A program made the position numbers and the translations under genes. Positions 1 to 15,200 of a stretch of 64,000 bases of DNA are shown piece by piece. The stretch covers positions 7,274,322-7,338,321 of the forward strand of contig CM024173.1 of NCBI GenBank assembly GCA_013433145.1, given 5' to 3'. Position 1 is the stretch's first letter, and each line of letters begins with the position of its first letter. Origin of the DNA: Ascaris suum. Its lineage: Eukaryota; Nematoda; Chromadorea; Rhabditida; Ascarididae. The notes beneath the pieces are model-generated. The model did not search any database, had not been told where the DNA came from, and worked only from the letters and a program-made list of their open reading frames with translations.

Positions 1-123
1 CCATTAAAAGTGCAGCTTCTGAAATTGTTGGCAGCAATTTACTGTTATATATCTGGCAGCTATTCTCCTAGTACGAAAGTAGTGCGTTATTCCTCTCCAA
101 CAGTGAGGCCGCCTCCGTTGCAG

Positions 124-266
124 AAGGTGTTGCCGGTGCAGCGATGTTTCGAGCAGATGCCGCTCTTGTAGTCACATGGTATAATACAGCATCGGCAGTT
201 TCTGGAAAGTCCGACATTGATGCTGGGCAATTGGCTACATATCAAGCCATTTGGCTTACTGATCAG
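124..266 (+). CDS. Copy 1 exon 6: NIDO domain segment
   Basis: Begins after a TTGCAG acceptor in phase 1 and ends before GTTTGA. Encodes EGVAGAAMFRADAALVVTWY and onward to IWLTDQ, the core beta-strand region of a NIDO domain. Same 143-nt length as copy 2 exon 6. The 123 bases to its left are the 3' end of an intron. Confidence 0.88.
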
Positions 267-3200
267 GTTTGAAGAGCATCCGTTTGAGCAAAGATAAGTC
301 CATGTAAATCACATTTGGCGATCTCTTTTTTCTGCGATTAAGGATAGGGACAATTTGTTACTCAATATGATAAACGTTTGTTCTGTTGTGCGCTTCCGTT
401 CTACACGACAGACGTGAAACCACGATGCTATAAATCCATAAAATATCAGTGGCAAAAGCGTGATCGCGTATCCCTCTCTTGTATGGCAGGCAGCTCTTCC
501 GGTTTTTGATGCTCCATATTGAAACGCTGTCTCCCCCCCCCCCCTCCTGCCCCTTCTCTTCCTAGTTATTCTTTGGTTAGATGATGCTTTAAAAAATGTG
601 GCCGACCTTTTGACTGCTTTGCGTTTTTTAAGCGATTTCCTTTGTAGCCCGGTCGCCTGAGCTACGTGATTCTCAATTACGACAAACTTGGCTTTGATGC
701 TGCGGACTTTCGCGCGAATTCGCGCAGCGGTCGCTGCCAGGTAAATATCAGATTTGAATGCGTACCACCATGAAGAATAATATGATACTATGTGGACTTC
801 TCGGATGAATAATTTATCATCTTCTTGTTAGCAGCAGTTTCGAATTACATACTACCTCTACAAGTTCTTAAAATCAAACGAAGAACATCGGATGGGTGTC
901 TTATCAAGTGACATGGCCTGTGTAGCACTCCAAAATGTTTGCTTAGATTTTGAACACGAATTAAAAGTACTTGAAAATAATGAGTATTTGCATCCAGGGG
1001 AAGTTTTTAATTTTTCAAATGCTCTTAAAGCAACGGCTGTTTTCTTAGTTCATATTGTGAAGTGGTTCATTGCCTCCTTCATTTAGTCGTCGCTTTAAAA
1101 AAAGCAGTCGTTCCTTCATTTGCCTTCCACGATGCAATGACTCGCATGAAAGTGTACTACATACAATGTTTATGCACTACTATCATCGTCACATGGGCTG
1201 TACATTTTCAGGCACTTTTCAACGGTGGTAATCACACGGGAACGGTCCCTGTAGATCCAACTTTCATGTACAAAAACACTCCAAAAGTGCTTGCACAGCG
1301 TTCCGGCGTGCCGCATATGGTACGAGGACGCTACATGTTCCGCGTTGACGATGTGGTGAGGCCGGCCGGGTGTTCCAACAAAACTGGCGGGACATGTGAG
1401 TTTATGATCAAATGTCGGAATGCAGGAAGAAGGATGGATTAGATTACTCGTTTAAACGCTGTTAAACACCGCTTTGGGGTACCGAAACGAAGATCACGGG
1501 CAATTTTTTTCCAACTCGTTTCTTTTGCTAAACTCGCGAGTTGTTTTCCTTGACGCGAACGATGTTCGGCCCATTTGAATCGTTATAATTTGGAAATTCT
1601 CAAATTATAGTGATTCAAGTTTGCTCTGCGTAAAGCTTGTGCAGAAGATAAAGTTGAGGCTTACACCACTCTCGCAGAACCTGAAAGATCACTCGATCAT
1701 TGCATCGACGAGGATGCAAACTGAAAATCTGTATGCGATACACTTTCAAAGACGCTTGCTGCAACGGCATCATATGTGACGTTACTTTAGCAGTTTCTTC
1801 TTTTCGAATCCACCTCCTTAATCCTTTTGCATCCAACCAACTGTCAAATTCAGGGCTTTTGGCATGATTGCTAGTTTCGTCGGTCTTAATTGACCATCCT
1901 GTTCATTTCCTAAGGGGTTTTCTGCACAGCTTTGCACTCAAACCTTAGCAACTGTTCAAGAACCTCTCAACATTGTTGTATGTTTTGACGTTCTCATATT
2001 GGAGATTGGGAAGTTCGGCACAAATAAAATCCGAGAGAACGCTGCTGCAATGCTCGACATTTATGACAGCGATATTTACACATCACTGATTTGAGTGTTA
2101 AACGCAGTCATATGTCAAAAAATGTCAGTGTTGAAACGTTTTATGAGTGGCGGGATTTTCTCCACCCACTTCACGAAGACCAAGTTTAAAGTGAAACTTT
2201 CTGAGCACACGTGCTTTCCAGTATATTCCAATTCATTCACTGTTCTCTCTACAGTACTTCACCTCACGGGGGGCAAAATTTGAATAATAGCGTATTTCAC
2301 AGTAGCCTTGAGTGAATTGCCGAAACTATAGGTTTCATAACGTTTGAAACGGCTTACTGAAAAGCGATAAAAGGCCTGCTAGAAAAAGGTGGAGGAGTCA
2401 CTCGGGTTTAACTTTTAAAGCGCTTGCTTCAGTTGCGCAGAATTATTAGGGAATTTGTGTTGAGGTGAGAAGAGATCATATTTGTCGGGTAGGGACAGTT
2501 TTCAAAAACTGTCAGTGCGATTTAGTTTTCAATGCTAACAATACCCTTCATTATTTCTTATGAAATTAATGTAACTCCAAGGCCTTCTATTATTGATACT
2601 ATATAACCATGTGAATAGTTGTCGACAATTTTTTTAGCCGCAATGGCGCCTTGAAATGCTAGTTCATCGTCCTTCATATTTGCGTTCGAAATATTCAAAG
2701 CACCCGTTGCCCATCGGAAAAATGCTTCTTTATAAACACCATGTTCGCTTTCTCGATTTATGGTCATTGCAGATCCAATGTTGATCTATCCCAATATCGT
2801 CAACATGCTTGGCGAGATGACCGTCGACGTGAATGCGATCTGTTTGGATCGAGCGCAGACCTATATTCTAATGATAGAACAGCGCCAAACCGCTTCTTGT
2901 GACGTGCTGAACTCAGCTATTGCTCGATGCCATCTACCGAAGATCTATGATTGGGGAACAAAGACCGTCTATTTCCAACCCCAAACTGGTGGAGCCAACG
3001 ATGAAAAGGCCTTCGTTGGGTACATTTACTTTGGTGAGTAATGCTTGCTGTTTTCGAAAATAGCGGAGGAATGAAGGGGAAAATCAGCAACGGTGTATCG
3101 ATAGGACCGTATGGAAGCGATGGGACGACATTGCAAACGTGCTCCACTTACGCTCGTTGCAGAGACAGAGAACCGTTTTGCAATAGAAGGTCGCCTCTCA

Positions 3201-6200
3201 CGCATGCAACTCTAATGTAGACTTTGGCTTTTCGAAGGTGCAAATGTATAGGATGATGTGGCACGACAGGTTGTACGTCTTTGTGCATCTACATAAGTTT
3301 CGCTTTTTGCCCTAAACACCACCCCAATCACAAAACTTCCGCTTATTTTGAATAAGATTCCTCTTTTTGGTTGGTTTTGCTTTTTCAGAACTAGGTTTTA
3401 ATCCATCCGAGCACCGTCGTGATGGTGCTCGGATGTCAAATTATCAAAATATCATGCCTCTCGGTATTGCGTATAGCCAGTATTATAACAGTATTGCCAG
3501 TTACCATTGATAAATAAATAATAAGCAGTCGTTTTTATCGTTATCATGGTTATTGTGTCACTGTATTTATTGTTATCACTATCATCATTACAAACATTAT
3601 TTCTATTATTTTTTCTATTGCTATTGCCAGTATTATTAATATTATTATCAATACTATAACTTTCATCATTTTTTCGTTTTACTCTCATTCTGGTAATCTC
3701 TGCAGCTATCATTCTTATTAGTATTATTATCTCCGTCGATGGTCCCGATTGCACGTTTTGCCTGAACAGTTATTAGCCTATTCATTAGAAGTCATTGCAA
3801 AACCAATATTATCTCCAGTATTTCCGTTTTCAGCGCAAATGCCTGGTTTTGATAAAAGGATGACCATGCAGAAAGGGAGGAATGTCATCAAGCGATTTGT
3901 TTGCAGCAGGTTTAGTCGATAGCAAAGACTGACCTAGTTTGCATGTTTCAAATAATTCGTGAAGAATAGAGAATATAATTTTCGGTCGAGAGCAAGGGGA
4001 CCGTTGAAGAGCAATCTGAGTAAAAGCAAAGGCCTTTGCCAACAAATTGAGCGGACAAAAGCCGAGAAAGTGTACCTGATAGGGTTCTCATCGATAACCT
4101 GCATCCAGAAATAGTGTCCTCACAGCATACTGATCCGCGATGACCGTCTGTTGCAGTGCCACCAACTTTGGACCCCATGCGATTGGATATCGGTAACATC
4201 TACGATTGGTTCAAAAATCCCATCCAACAGACGGTAAGCATTGAAATTTAATTTTCACTGCTTCTCTTATTATGCACGCCTATAAAGAGACCATATCAAA
4301 ACTTAACTAATAATAATAGCGCAACAGTTACAGCTAACACTTATTCATGAACTTTTCTCACCCACGATATCAACTATAGCCCTTTTCCACATCGGACTGT
4401 TCACACAAGTCGCTCATAGAGTTCGTTATCGACGAGCAAATCAACCATTTCGAGCCGATTTCGCCACATGCAGATATCGCTGTCCCCATATTCATGTGCT
4501 TGAGCGAAATCTTACGCATGGTCTAGCGACTATCCATAAGTCTATGATGCTTCTGTTCATCTTCTTACATCCTTACCCAGCTCAGCAAACAGCACAAGGT
4601 CTGCTGCTTACATATCTTGTGTCATAGCGACTACATGCCCAACTCATTCTCTTACTATCGTATAAAGTCTTTGTCCACGGCATCCTCAAAGCTCCGTGTT
4701 CCTTACTGTAAGCGCCGAGGATGGAGAACAGAATGGAGGGGGAGGGGGGGGGGGATAGAATACAACGCAGTGAAATCATCGCCTAAAAAAGGAATAAACT
4801 TCGAGTGATAGAATAGAAAAGGCCACCGGTGGTGGCTGTGCATGATCAGCCTATGTTCGTTCCTAAATGGTCATTTGACCACGATGGTACAGTGGTACCG
4901 TTTTGGTCAGCAAAAGATGTTGTGTTTGGACTCTAGGAAAATTGCACACTCATTACCTCTTACAGGAAAATTGCACACTCATTCATACTATTGCAAATTG
5001 CGTGGTTATTGCAAATGTTCTTATTATCGCATTTTGTTCATTACTTCCTCCTCAGACATTTTCATCATCACTGTTTCTTTCACATCCTCGTCAATGTTTT
5101 TAAAAACTCCGCTGCTCGTGCCAGAAGTACTTCATTTGTAGGTTATGCCAATATCGTGGTATCCAAGAAATTTCACCAACCCAGACATTAATGTAATGGA
5201 TCAAAATGTACGGCTCAGCGACGATGCAATCTATGGTGTACAGCTTGGTCTATACGTTATCGGATACAAGGAATCATTGGACAATCAAGTGAGCTTTTTG
5301 AGGGAATGTACATTCGGACCGCCGTCTCTTTCATTTCTTACCTCTTAGTTTTTCCTTGCTTTTGTTCTGCGTTACTCGTCCATCAAAAAATTTAGTGACA
5401 AAGAGCATTTTGATTTGGAGCGTAACTGGGGAGCTTTCACCGGGCAATAAAAGATTCATCTTCCACACGATGTGTTATTTTCGTATGAAACGTTTTTCTA
5501 ATTGGCAGCGAAGAGTGAAAGAGAAAGCCATCTCGAACAACACTCGCTTAATAAAACGATATAGTGATAACCCTGCCGAGCGCATTTGTGGATAATTATG
5601 AAGAGAGGTTCAACAAATTCGCTTTGCTAAGATGTGAACGATAAGTGTCGCGACTTTGTAAATAACGAATAATAGGAATCATCCTTAATAGGAATCATCG
5701 TGATGTGTGTGCCAACAAGAAATGCATGTTTTCAGCAGCGAATTATGGAGTTACATCCATTTTTGAATGACTTCCTAATTCACGAATGAGAGGAAAAGCA
5801 AACGTTTTCGAGAGTGCACAGTGAATATCGCACCTTCCAGGCATGCGATAAAGTCCTGTTTACTAGGAGAATCGAAATGTTTTTAGCATAACTTTGATCC
5901 GTCATGAAATACGGATAGCAAATCATTTCTATGTCAATATTGCGAGAAATATAGTGGTCTGGCTAAAAACTTTCAGATTAGAAAATTCCGTCCTGAACAT
6001 CGCACACTTTGTCGCTTAGCAACCTATTCGAACAGAAATACACTCGAATATCGCTGGAAGCCACAAGAGGAAAGAATCAACCTTTATCAAGTATATGAAT
6101 TTTCGATCGTGTTGCCCCGTGATGTTTATTTAGAGTATAGGAAGGACAGCCATCTCATTTTGCTTTTCCTTATAATGCCTTATTTTACACGAATCATTAC

Positions 6201-9200
6201 TGTTGGAAATAGGACATGTACTGGTATCGTCTTCTATGATTTTAGATCACTTTTTTGGTGGCAATTTTGAGACGGTGCTTGAGCCTTCGATATTTAAAGA
6301 TTATTCGGTCGACGCTCGCCTACCTCCTTCTAGCTTGTCATTGATTTATCACACCATTATAAGAAAATTTGAGAAGACAACACGTGAAAAGTGCCGGAAA
6401 ATACTGCTTAGTACTGAGATTCAACGAACTCTTACATTTGTTGCTGACCTGAATACTTGCGGAAGTTGGTCGCATTTTTTATCAGGTGGAGCGATGGTAC
6501 ATGACCGACTGGGAGAGGATGAACGAACTGTTCACATTTCGCTTCGGATACTTAAAACTGGCTCCGGTGAGACCGAATGACGATACTGGCACAGATCTGC
6601 TCTCCGGGTAAAGCAATATCATGAACTTCTTTTATGGCTAAGAAAGCAAGACCACAGTTTATGAGTCGTGGTAAAAAAAAGAAATGAACTTAGTTTCTGT
6701 TTGGCAAAGAAGCATTCTCAAAATTGTTCATAGCTTTTTGCAGAATGATGTTACCATATGTGTATATATCAATCCATGCTTTAAACTATGATAACTGAAG
6801 AATGAAAGTATCACAACGGTCGAGAAGGGCATCTTGAAAAATATCGGTCAAGCAATAAAATGCGGTAGTGATAAAAGAAGTCAGGAAGCGTTCTACGAGG
6901 TGGAATGCAGTGGATGTGTTGTTCCGCAGAGTAGTCAAATCATCAATAACATCGTTCTTTCTAGCCCTGAAATAAATTTTGCACGCGTATCTTTAGAAGA
7001 AAACTGTCATTGGTCAGAGCGAGGTTACAGAAAACTCCATCCCTAAAATTTCACCTCTCCTATGCATAACCTCGACCGTTCTCGAGAACAAAATTTTCCT
7101 TCTGTGAAGTCGAGGACATTCTGAGCACTACTGAGGACGACGAGCAACGATGACAAAATCACCAAAGACAAAATTTTCTGCATCGTCGTATTCGAAGACA
7201 CGTTCATGGAATTTGGAGCTGCCGAAATCTTCGGATAATTTAGCATACCTCTTAAATTCATACGGAAAGCTTAGAGGGTTGAGAGGTGGGGATGCTATAC
7301 ATTCCATTTCACTGCTTGTGGAGCAACCCGAGTCTTATTTCAACGAGTAGCAGTCAATGCATCGTAGCTTCAGTCATGCAAGGTGCTGCCTGCTCCTCTT
7401 GCATAGCCTCACATCTTTGCATGTCCTCTTTTAAATATTACTGCATGACCAGTTGGAGGATATTGTCGTTTTGAGGGGTAGTCTGGAATGAAGGATGCGA
7501 TTCTTCTTTTGCTTCCCACTTTTCACTCCCTCTCTTCCTATTTTCTTCCCATCGTACGCTCACGTGTGATGTGATCAAAGAGGCATCAGTACTTTCGTGA
7601 TCTGCATCCTCGGAAGCATAAATAGCTGTATTTTATTATCTACTAAGACATAGTCATAAACGTCGGAGAATAGCTCCATAGCCAAGCGTGGTTGATAAAC
7701 TGTGCCTGTCTTATGATTATGACCGGTGGCCTAGAATTTATGACGGATAACAGTGATCAATTTCAGCTTGGTATCGGCACCTATTTCTTTACATTGGCTA
7801 TGGACAACAAACAATCCAGAGTTCTCAACCACCACCTATTCACAACAAGATAGTGAGGCACGCATGGAGTTTGTAAAAAAGAAATCGTTGGAAATGTGCC
7901 ATGATTGGTAAGGTGTAACTTCTTTTACTAGTGGAATAGCTGAGAGGCCAGGTAATTCGGCAAGAGAAGTGAAGAATAGCAATTAACAACCTTCATTCCT
8001 GTCTTTTCCAGAAAGCAGTTTTACCTGAAATTTTCCATCGCAAAAGTTTGAGGGTTGGCCAGATCAGTTGAAAATGATGGTTTATAATTGTGTCTGATGT
8101 TTCCATTAATAATTGGACAGGTTAGAATTCATGGGAGCAGTAAGTTGACAAAGTGAAATTGCAGGTTTGATGAAGACGGCGCACAGTGGAATTTTATCAG
8201 AGACACCGAGACGAATGCTTCTTGCCCTTGCGTAGAAAGTCAAGCGAAAATGGATCTGGGACGTTTTATGCCACATCCGCGATGCTCACAGGTGAATTAC
8301 TCATCATGTGCTGTCGATAATGGACAACAACCTACTTTTTGACGACGGAACTGATCAATGGTTCTTAGCACTTTTATGGCGAAGGGAACGTTTAATGATA
8401 CTGAAAGCAAAAGTAGGTATAAGCCACCGACAACTCTTAGATACTTCCCGGTTTCCATTAGGTCTTCCAAGAATAAGAATGAGAGCTTGAGTACATTGAA
8501 ATGTAGGAATTTTCAGGTATTTCGCGATATAATGTGCACGACAACGATTGGTGCAAAGAATTGCTATATGTCGGCGCAAAATATTTATGGCTCATATGCG
8601 GGTGATGGAACAACGCACGGCAGTGAAAATACGGCGTCTGTTTTAATCTGGATGCAATTGTTGAACAGTGTTGCCTTACTGAATATGAGAGACTGGAAAA
8701 ATTTTGCTTTGTATCTCTGCAGTATGAATTATTTGTAATAGTTGTGTAGTATAAGGCAGTTAGATTCGAAGCGCTTTTGATGTAATCTTTTCCTTCTTGG
8801 CCGCAATTTTAGATACCCATGAATATCGAACTCTAAAAATATTCCCAAAAAAATTATTTCCGGTTCAGGTAGCTCATTCAGACACGAACTCTTCTAACCG
8901 GCTGCGCGATCCTTGTGTTTTTTGTTAATGGCACTCCAAATTGGCTCGCCTCTAGCACTGGCTCTTTCTTAGGCCAGCGCGATTGAGTTACGGCAAGTAA
9001 GAAACAAGTGAATTTTGCATTGAATCATCGACCTTTCATTGAAAGAATGGACTTTTATTTGGAGAAATTTCCAGGCGTTTTCCAACACATTATGGGCAAG
9101 TGTGCTGTTATGACGAAGAAGGTAAACTTATGCAATCGAGCTATCAGCCGGTCGTCAAAGTTATTGAAGAGACACCCTATAACCCAGGATATCCTTTACG

Positions 9201-12200
9201 TGCATATGAATTTGGAACGCATCCTTATATGGGACAATTTGAGGTATGCTGTGGCCCACGTTAGTCCCCACGTTAGCTCACGTTACGCGTTTACACTTTC
9301 GTCAGACGAAACGGAAAGCTAAAGCTGAATCGGGATGACATGGCATCTCGCAATTTCCAGGTTCATAATAAAGCGACCGGTTGTGCAAGTGCGCCAACAA
9401 TGAATGGCTCGAAGGTGATTTTGGAGTGACGCCTTAAATTCACTTGTGCTGAACCTATTCGTAAGAATGAGCCCAACATCTTAAGAAAATTTGGAGGAAG
9501 TGTACACATCACTTCTCTCTTGTATAAGTTTTAGACCGCTTTTGTCGTATTCGATAGTTGCAGCTTTTGTTTGTCGCAGTTGAAAATAAGCGAAAAAACT
9601 GAGTGCAAGCTGGTTGCATGCCACATTATTCATCGCGTTTGTTTTTTTTTTTCTTCAACAGAACTCATAGTTCCACGGAGCTGAAATAGAAGCCTTCAAG
9701 CTCACCCATTATTCTATTCGATCTTCAAGAATCTAGGGCTGCTGCATGTTAAATTAGGTTTCCGATTGCATGACACCTATTCGCTTTCAGGTTCCAGGCC
9801 TTTCTGCCTTTCATCACGATTATATGCCTTATTTCCTGTGTTGTAAGTTCGCCAAGTTCCGCTGCCAACTATTCTATTGGAGAAGACCAAGTAGTGGGTG
9901 TCAACAATATCAGCCACCTGCAGTCGGTTTGTTGATTATCGCTAAAATCTCTCTCCGTTTGTTGATGACTGTACTGTCATTGCTGTCTGCTATATTTGTA
10001 CAAAATTCCTGCAGCAATATAACTGGTTTGCAGGCTACTTGACAGGTGTCGGTTATGTCCAGAATTTCTTATATTTCAAAAATTTTTTGAGTTTATCAGT
10101 TGCGCTTGCTTCTAATCAGAATATGCAGTGCGTTGAAGTGGAAGCGGCAGTAATTGTTAAATGCAGAAAACTCCTCAACAATTGCAGAACTACGTCAAGG
10201 GAACATGAACCTTTCGATCTACGTGTGAAACCAGACAAATGTTAGGTGTTCCTTTCAATGTTTGATTCCAGTGAAATGTGCTCTTAGCCATTGAATGCAT
10301 TGGAATCTGCCTTGTAAGATGCGCGTCTTTATACGTTTTCAGGCGAAGCAATGGGTGCTGGAACATTCAACACGATTGACAATGATAAGTTTGTATTCGA
10401 CGAACCTGGCGTCTACACGTTGTTGCATATTCCGAAGACGTTGTCAAACCCCGAGGTTCGCATACAAGTTCGCCTCGAGAGATATCCGAACAGAAAAGTT
10501 GACTTCAGTATGTTTGACATTCCAAGCACTTTCTCTTACTGCGAAATTGAAAGACTCCACGAGAAGAGCGAACCCTTACTTGGCAATCATGAAAGCTACT
10601 CTCTCTCATTTAAGTGGACGTAAATGTTGCATCATTTTGTTGTTTTCGTAATACTTATATATGGTGACGAATTCCGTTGTAAAGTTTCTCTCTGAATTTC
10701 TCTGTAAGTGCGTTACTTTGAACGGGTTCTTTTTGATTTAGCTTTAGATTCCTACTTAAATTCTTAATGGCCAGGCACGCCTTCGATGTTGTGACGGAAC
10801 AAGAGGCACTGATAGGGTGCATGGCTAACGAGAATGCATATATGTTTAAGGTTTGCTCGGTCGTTACATCGGCCAAGCAGATCTCGTGCAGCCAACGAAC
10901 GCAACGGTGATAACTGGTGTTGTGATAGAAGCAACAGGCACTGATAGGGTGCATGTGCTAGCGAGAAAGGATACCAGACGCTTCAGATATCGAACGAGCA
11001 TCATTGTTGGAAACATCCTTCGCTATTTCGACACCATGAGATTACAACGCTTCAAAGGTTCGTTCATGATGCCACATAGAGATTGACAGTAAGTAAAATA
11101 GTAGCTCTTTGAGGCATGCTCAGTCTGCTTAATCTCTATTTTCAGCAAGCCTTTTAAACACATGTTATACAAAACGAATTTGTGCAGACCTTGAATGATT
11201 CTGCATAAAGGATTGTGAAGGACATAGAAGATCCGTCACATTTGTGGTACAGATGCATATCTCTGTACTGCGACGATGAACTTTTATTAGTGGACGCTAT
11301 TTTCGTATATTTTTGCATCAAATCTGTGCAATATATAAATGGATTTGTACAAGTGGTATAAGTGCAAAAGCAGTAAACAATCGCGTCAACTATTCTACTT
11401 TTTTACAACATTGTATGTGGTGAGTGCAACGATGATTTGCCTAAGTTCCACCCCATCAACTGTAGCTCAGTGCATATAATTCGAAGAGCATAAGATTTTC
11501 CATCCTGAGCGAGTAGCATTAAGCAAATAATGAGTTGATTACGCAGGCTGACCGACAAAAATTAGCATAATAAAAAAATAAATTTCTCAGAATGGGATTA
11601 CATTAGAAAATCAGCATGATCGTTAAGGCGTTCTGGTGTATGTGAACAATGTCGAACGGGGTCAACCCGAAGTCTATGTTGTTCTCGAGGAAGCACAAAT
11701 TGGCATCCGTGTGCGTGAATCCTACGCCATTGATATTGATCGCCTTCCGATGTATCAGGAGAGCATGGGCATGCTCGACGTTGTCCTCAGTGTCCCTTCA
11801 CAATATGGCGTTGTACGTTCTATCCATTTATTGCATCATTTTCTTTCATGACATTCAAATTTAGTTAAGCTTAGGCTATTCTCTTGTTTTTCGTCCTCTG
11901 AAAATGTCTTTTATGAAAGTGGTACGTAATTTCGAATAGCGAGGTCGAATGGTTGCATTTTCATGACGATCTGCCTTCAGATGCCTTCACTTCCAACATC
12001 TTCCTTAGGAGTAGAAGTAGAAGTAGAAGCCTCGCAGCTATAGCTTACAAAAGGATTGTGACAGAATATTGCCTATCGAATGCTGCTTATCTTTAGACGA
12101 CAGCCCATTGAATATATCCGCGGGGAACAACATGTTCATAGGTGAAATGATGCACTGAGGAGCAGCCGGCGAAAGTTTAGGATGATTTCCGTAAGAAAAC

Positions 12201-15200
12201 ATTGCGATGTTGAAAGTGTTTTGTTGCAGCGTCCTGACGGTGATAAAACACGTGAACAGGAGATGCGTCAACGTTTCAATGTTCCTCGAGTTTCGGGTTT
12301 AATGCGCCCATTCCCCGATCAAACGTCAGCCTCTTATTTAGCTGGACTTACGCTTAACGATGTCAACTCAGAGACCTATCGTCAACAGATCATTAATGCC
12401 TGTAATTTCGTTTACTTTTTCCAAATGTCCTTCTTATCAAGCCTACTTTTGTGTTGCATTTTGTTTCCAGATTCTTCGACTAAACTAAGTAATCGTAATT
12501 ACTTTCAACTTTTGTATATAACATAGGAGGAAGTTTATGGATAGTAGCGAAATAATATCACCAGATGGATTTTTATAACCGTATGCAAGATCTCTTCTTC
12601 GACTAAACGGGTGGTGAACACAATCAAACATTGTGATTGATTAGAAACAAGAGAAAGTGTATGCTTAGTCGCTTTAGCAAAGCGTGTCGAATTGGCCTCA
12701 TCACATTCGCGAAGCATTTTTCGCATTGAAACCTTTCAAAAGAAGTGAGAAAATTTTGTTTCTGTTTTGAATTCTCCGCATTCGAGACTGTTTAATTAAA
12801 TCAGCACCAATGATTTATAAAACCTCTTTGAGCTCCTGAGCTTCTTCAATACCTCATTTTCCTTATGTTTTGAAGAACAACCTCACAATGCATTTCTGAA
12901 TTAATACTTTCATTGGAATCAACTAAGCCTTCCCATTTTTTGCCTGGAGAGGATCCCATGCATCTTTCTCTTCACCTATCGCTTAGATTTTCTCATAAAG
13001 CAGGACTTTTTGGCTATCCACTCATTCTTTCTGTGACGAAAGAGGTCTCCATAAATATCCTCTTCTTTTCAGTGAAAGGCTTGCCAATGAATTTTGCTGC
13101 ACCCTGAAAATCCAAGAAACCACTAGAGAAGCTAGCTCATTGCAGATCGCATTCCTGGCACAGGTGAGCCGGGAACAGATCAGAACATTGCCGGAACACT
13201 GAATCAAAATATTCCCACGGACAACATGTTTACGACGAGTCGCGAAGAGGACAAGAAATATGAAGTGTTCCCTGAGGCGTCTATGAAGAGCGGTCCCATC
13301 TACAGAACTGCTGAGGAGTATGAAGTGTAAGAGAAATTTTTGTTCCTCCTATAAATGGTGTATTTCACTATGTAGAAGTGATGCTGACTGGTCAAAATTT
13401 CTTTTACTCGATAACTCATCGAAGGCTTTGGTTAACAACTGAAATACAGTGCTAACCGAATGCATCTGGAATATGTTGGGCGATAATGAGCCAGAAGATG
13501 AAGTAGGAGATGAATTTCGGCACCAGTCAAAAAATCAACTGATCGGCAATTTTTGTCTTGTAAAACGAGCTAAAAATTTTCTTTTACAATGGGAACTGTC
13601 TTGAAAAGTCTTTTGTCATAAGCGTTGCGTCGAACATTGTTTGATGTATCGGGCTTAAAGAGAAAATGCACACTGTGGTTTCACTGCTGATCTCGGAAAC
13701 GTGAATCGCCATCGAGACGTTGTTTTATTCGGGCGCATTTGAACAGTGTGACATTGTGATGCATGAATATGAATATATTTTGTTCCTTTCCACTTCACCT
13801 TGCAGTAACTTTCTTACATATATATATATATCTGTTTAAAGGGGACCATATCGTTTTGTGCCGCGAACAGGGCAAATGCTCCATCAGTTGCTGCAAACCT
13901 GCCGAGATCTACAGCAGAACCAGCAAGGTCTTACATTTGTCATTTTATGCCTTGAATGCTGTGGATGAATTGATTATTTAGATATGGAAGCACCTTTAAT
14001 ATGGTTGAATGAAAATCCTCCATCTCTTGCAGGTGATTATGTTTTTCCGCAAACGGTAGTGTTCTTTTTTTGCAAAAGTCTCCTTAGTTATGCGAATTGC
14101 ATTACTTGGCCGTAACGAAATTATCCGAGCTTCTGAAAAGACCGTGCTCGAGATCAGGATAGGTATAGCAGGCAGGATTTGTGGAGTGTTCATTTGCCTT
14201 TTTTCTCTATACGAGTAAGTTTAGCCATTTAACTGTATTGCTCATTTGTTTCCCATAAGTAACAGTTAGTGTCCTGTCTTATGCTGAGAGAGATCTTTCA
14301 AATTTGAAATCGACTTTTCATCTCTGGCTGCAGGTTTGACTTCCTATTTTTCCTTGTCGTTGTGTACTCATCACTGACAAGAATATTCGGATTTATTGTG
14401 TCTCGATTTAAAAAGAGACTTTATCATTGCTATTCTGTCGAGCAATTTTAATTTTCAGTCAATCTCCAACCATTACAAAGCACGTTGACCGAGCAGTACG
14501 GTATCGCACATTGTCCAGACAACCCGAGCCAAATTATTCAGGAATGCGGTGATAATATACCTTGCCTTTATGATTACACAATGCTTAACGCTCGTGTTCT
14601 TGGCTTGGAGGCACTCAACACTTGGAATGCGTTCACTCTAGAGAGGCTCGAGGCCACTCGTCAATGTTCGTTTTTAACAATTTTTCCTATCAAATTCCTC
14701 ACAGAATTTATTATTTTACAAGATGGGCTTAATTGGTGAGTATATTTTTTGGATATGGTCCGTAAATGCGAGTACATATCTTAGCGTCGTAGTAGATCAT
14801 TAGCGTCGTGTAGTATTTCTGACATGGTAGAAGGGTTAAAATAAAGTTAAGAGAGGTTCGGCATATTGGTCCAGTAGATGGCTGCTTGCTAATTTTAAAA
14901 GAATGCGCGCTGGCAGAGTTTCCTTTTTGTTGCCGTGTATTACCTATTTGCTTTCGAGAAAAAAGAAATTACTCTTTCATTGTTGCCGTAGTTTTCATCA
15001 CCTTCAGTATTGCACTTAAAGTGGACTTTGTTGTGTTTGTGGATGCAATTGTTTCATGGAATGCTTTGTGCGCTTTTGCACATTTGCACTTACTGTCTGC
15101 ATTTATGGTGACGTCATGTTGTAAATATGTGGTTCGTCTGCATGTCTGCCGAATCAATAGTTCCAACTTAGAGAATGTCAATTTGTCGCAGTTTTTGATG

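Noticed and set aside
2558..2767. Minus-strand ORF abutting copy 1 exon 9
   Set aside because: Falls in intron sequence just before a conserved exon and has no homologous frame in copy 2.
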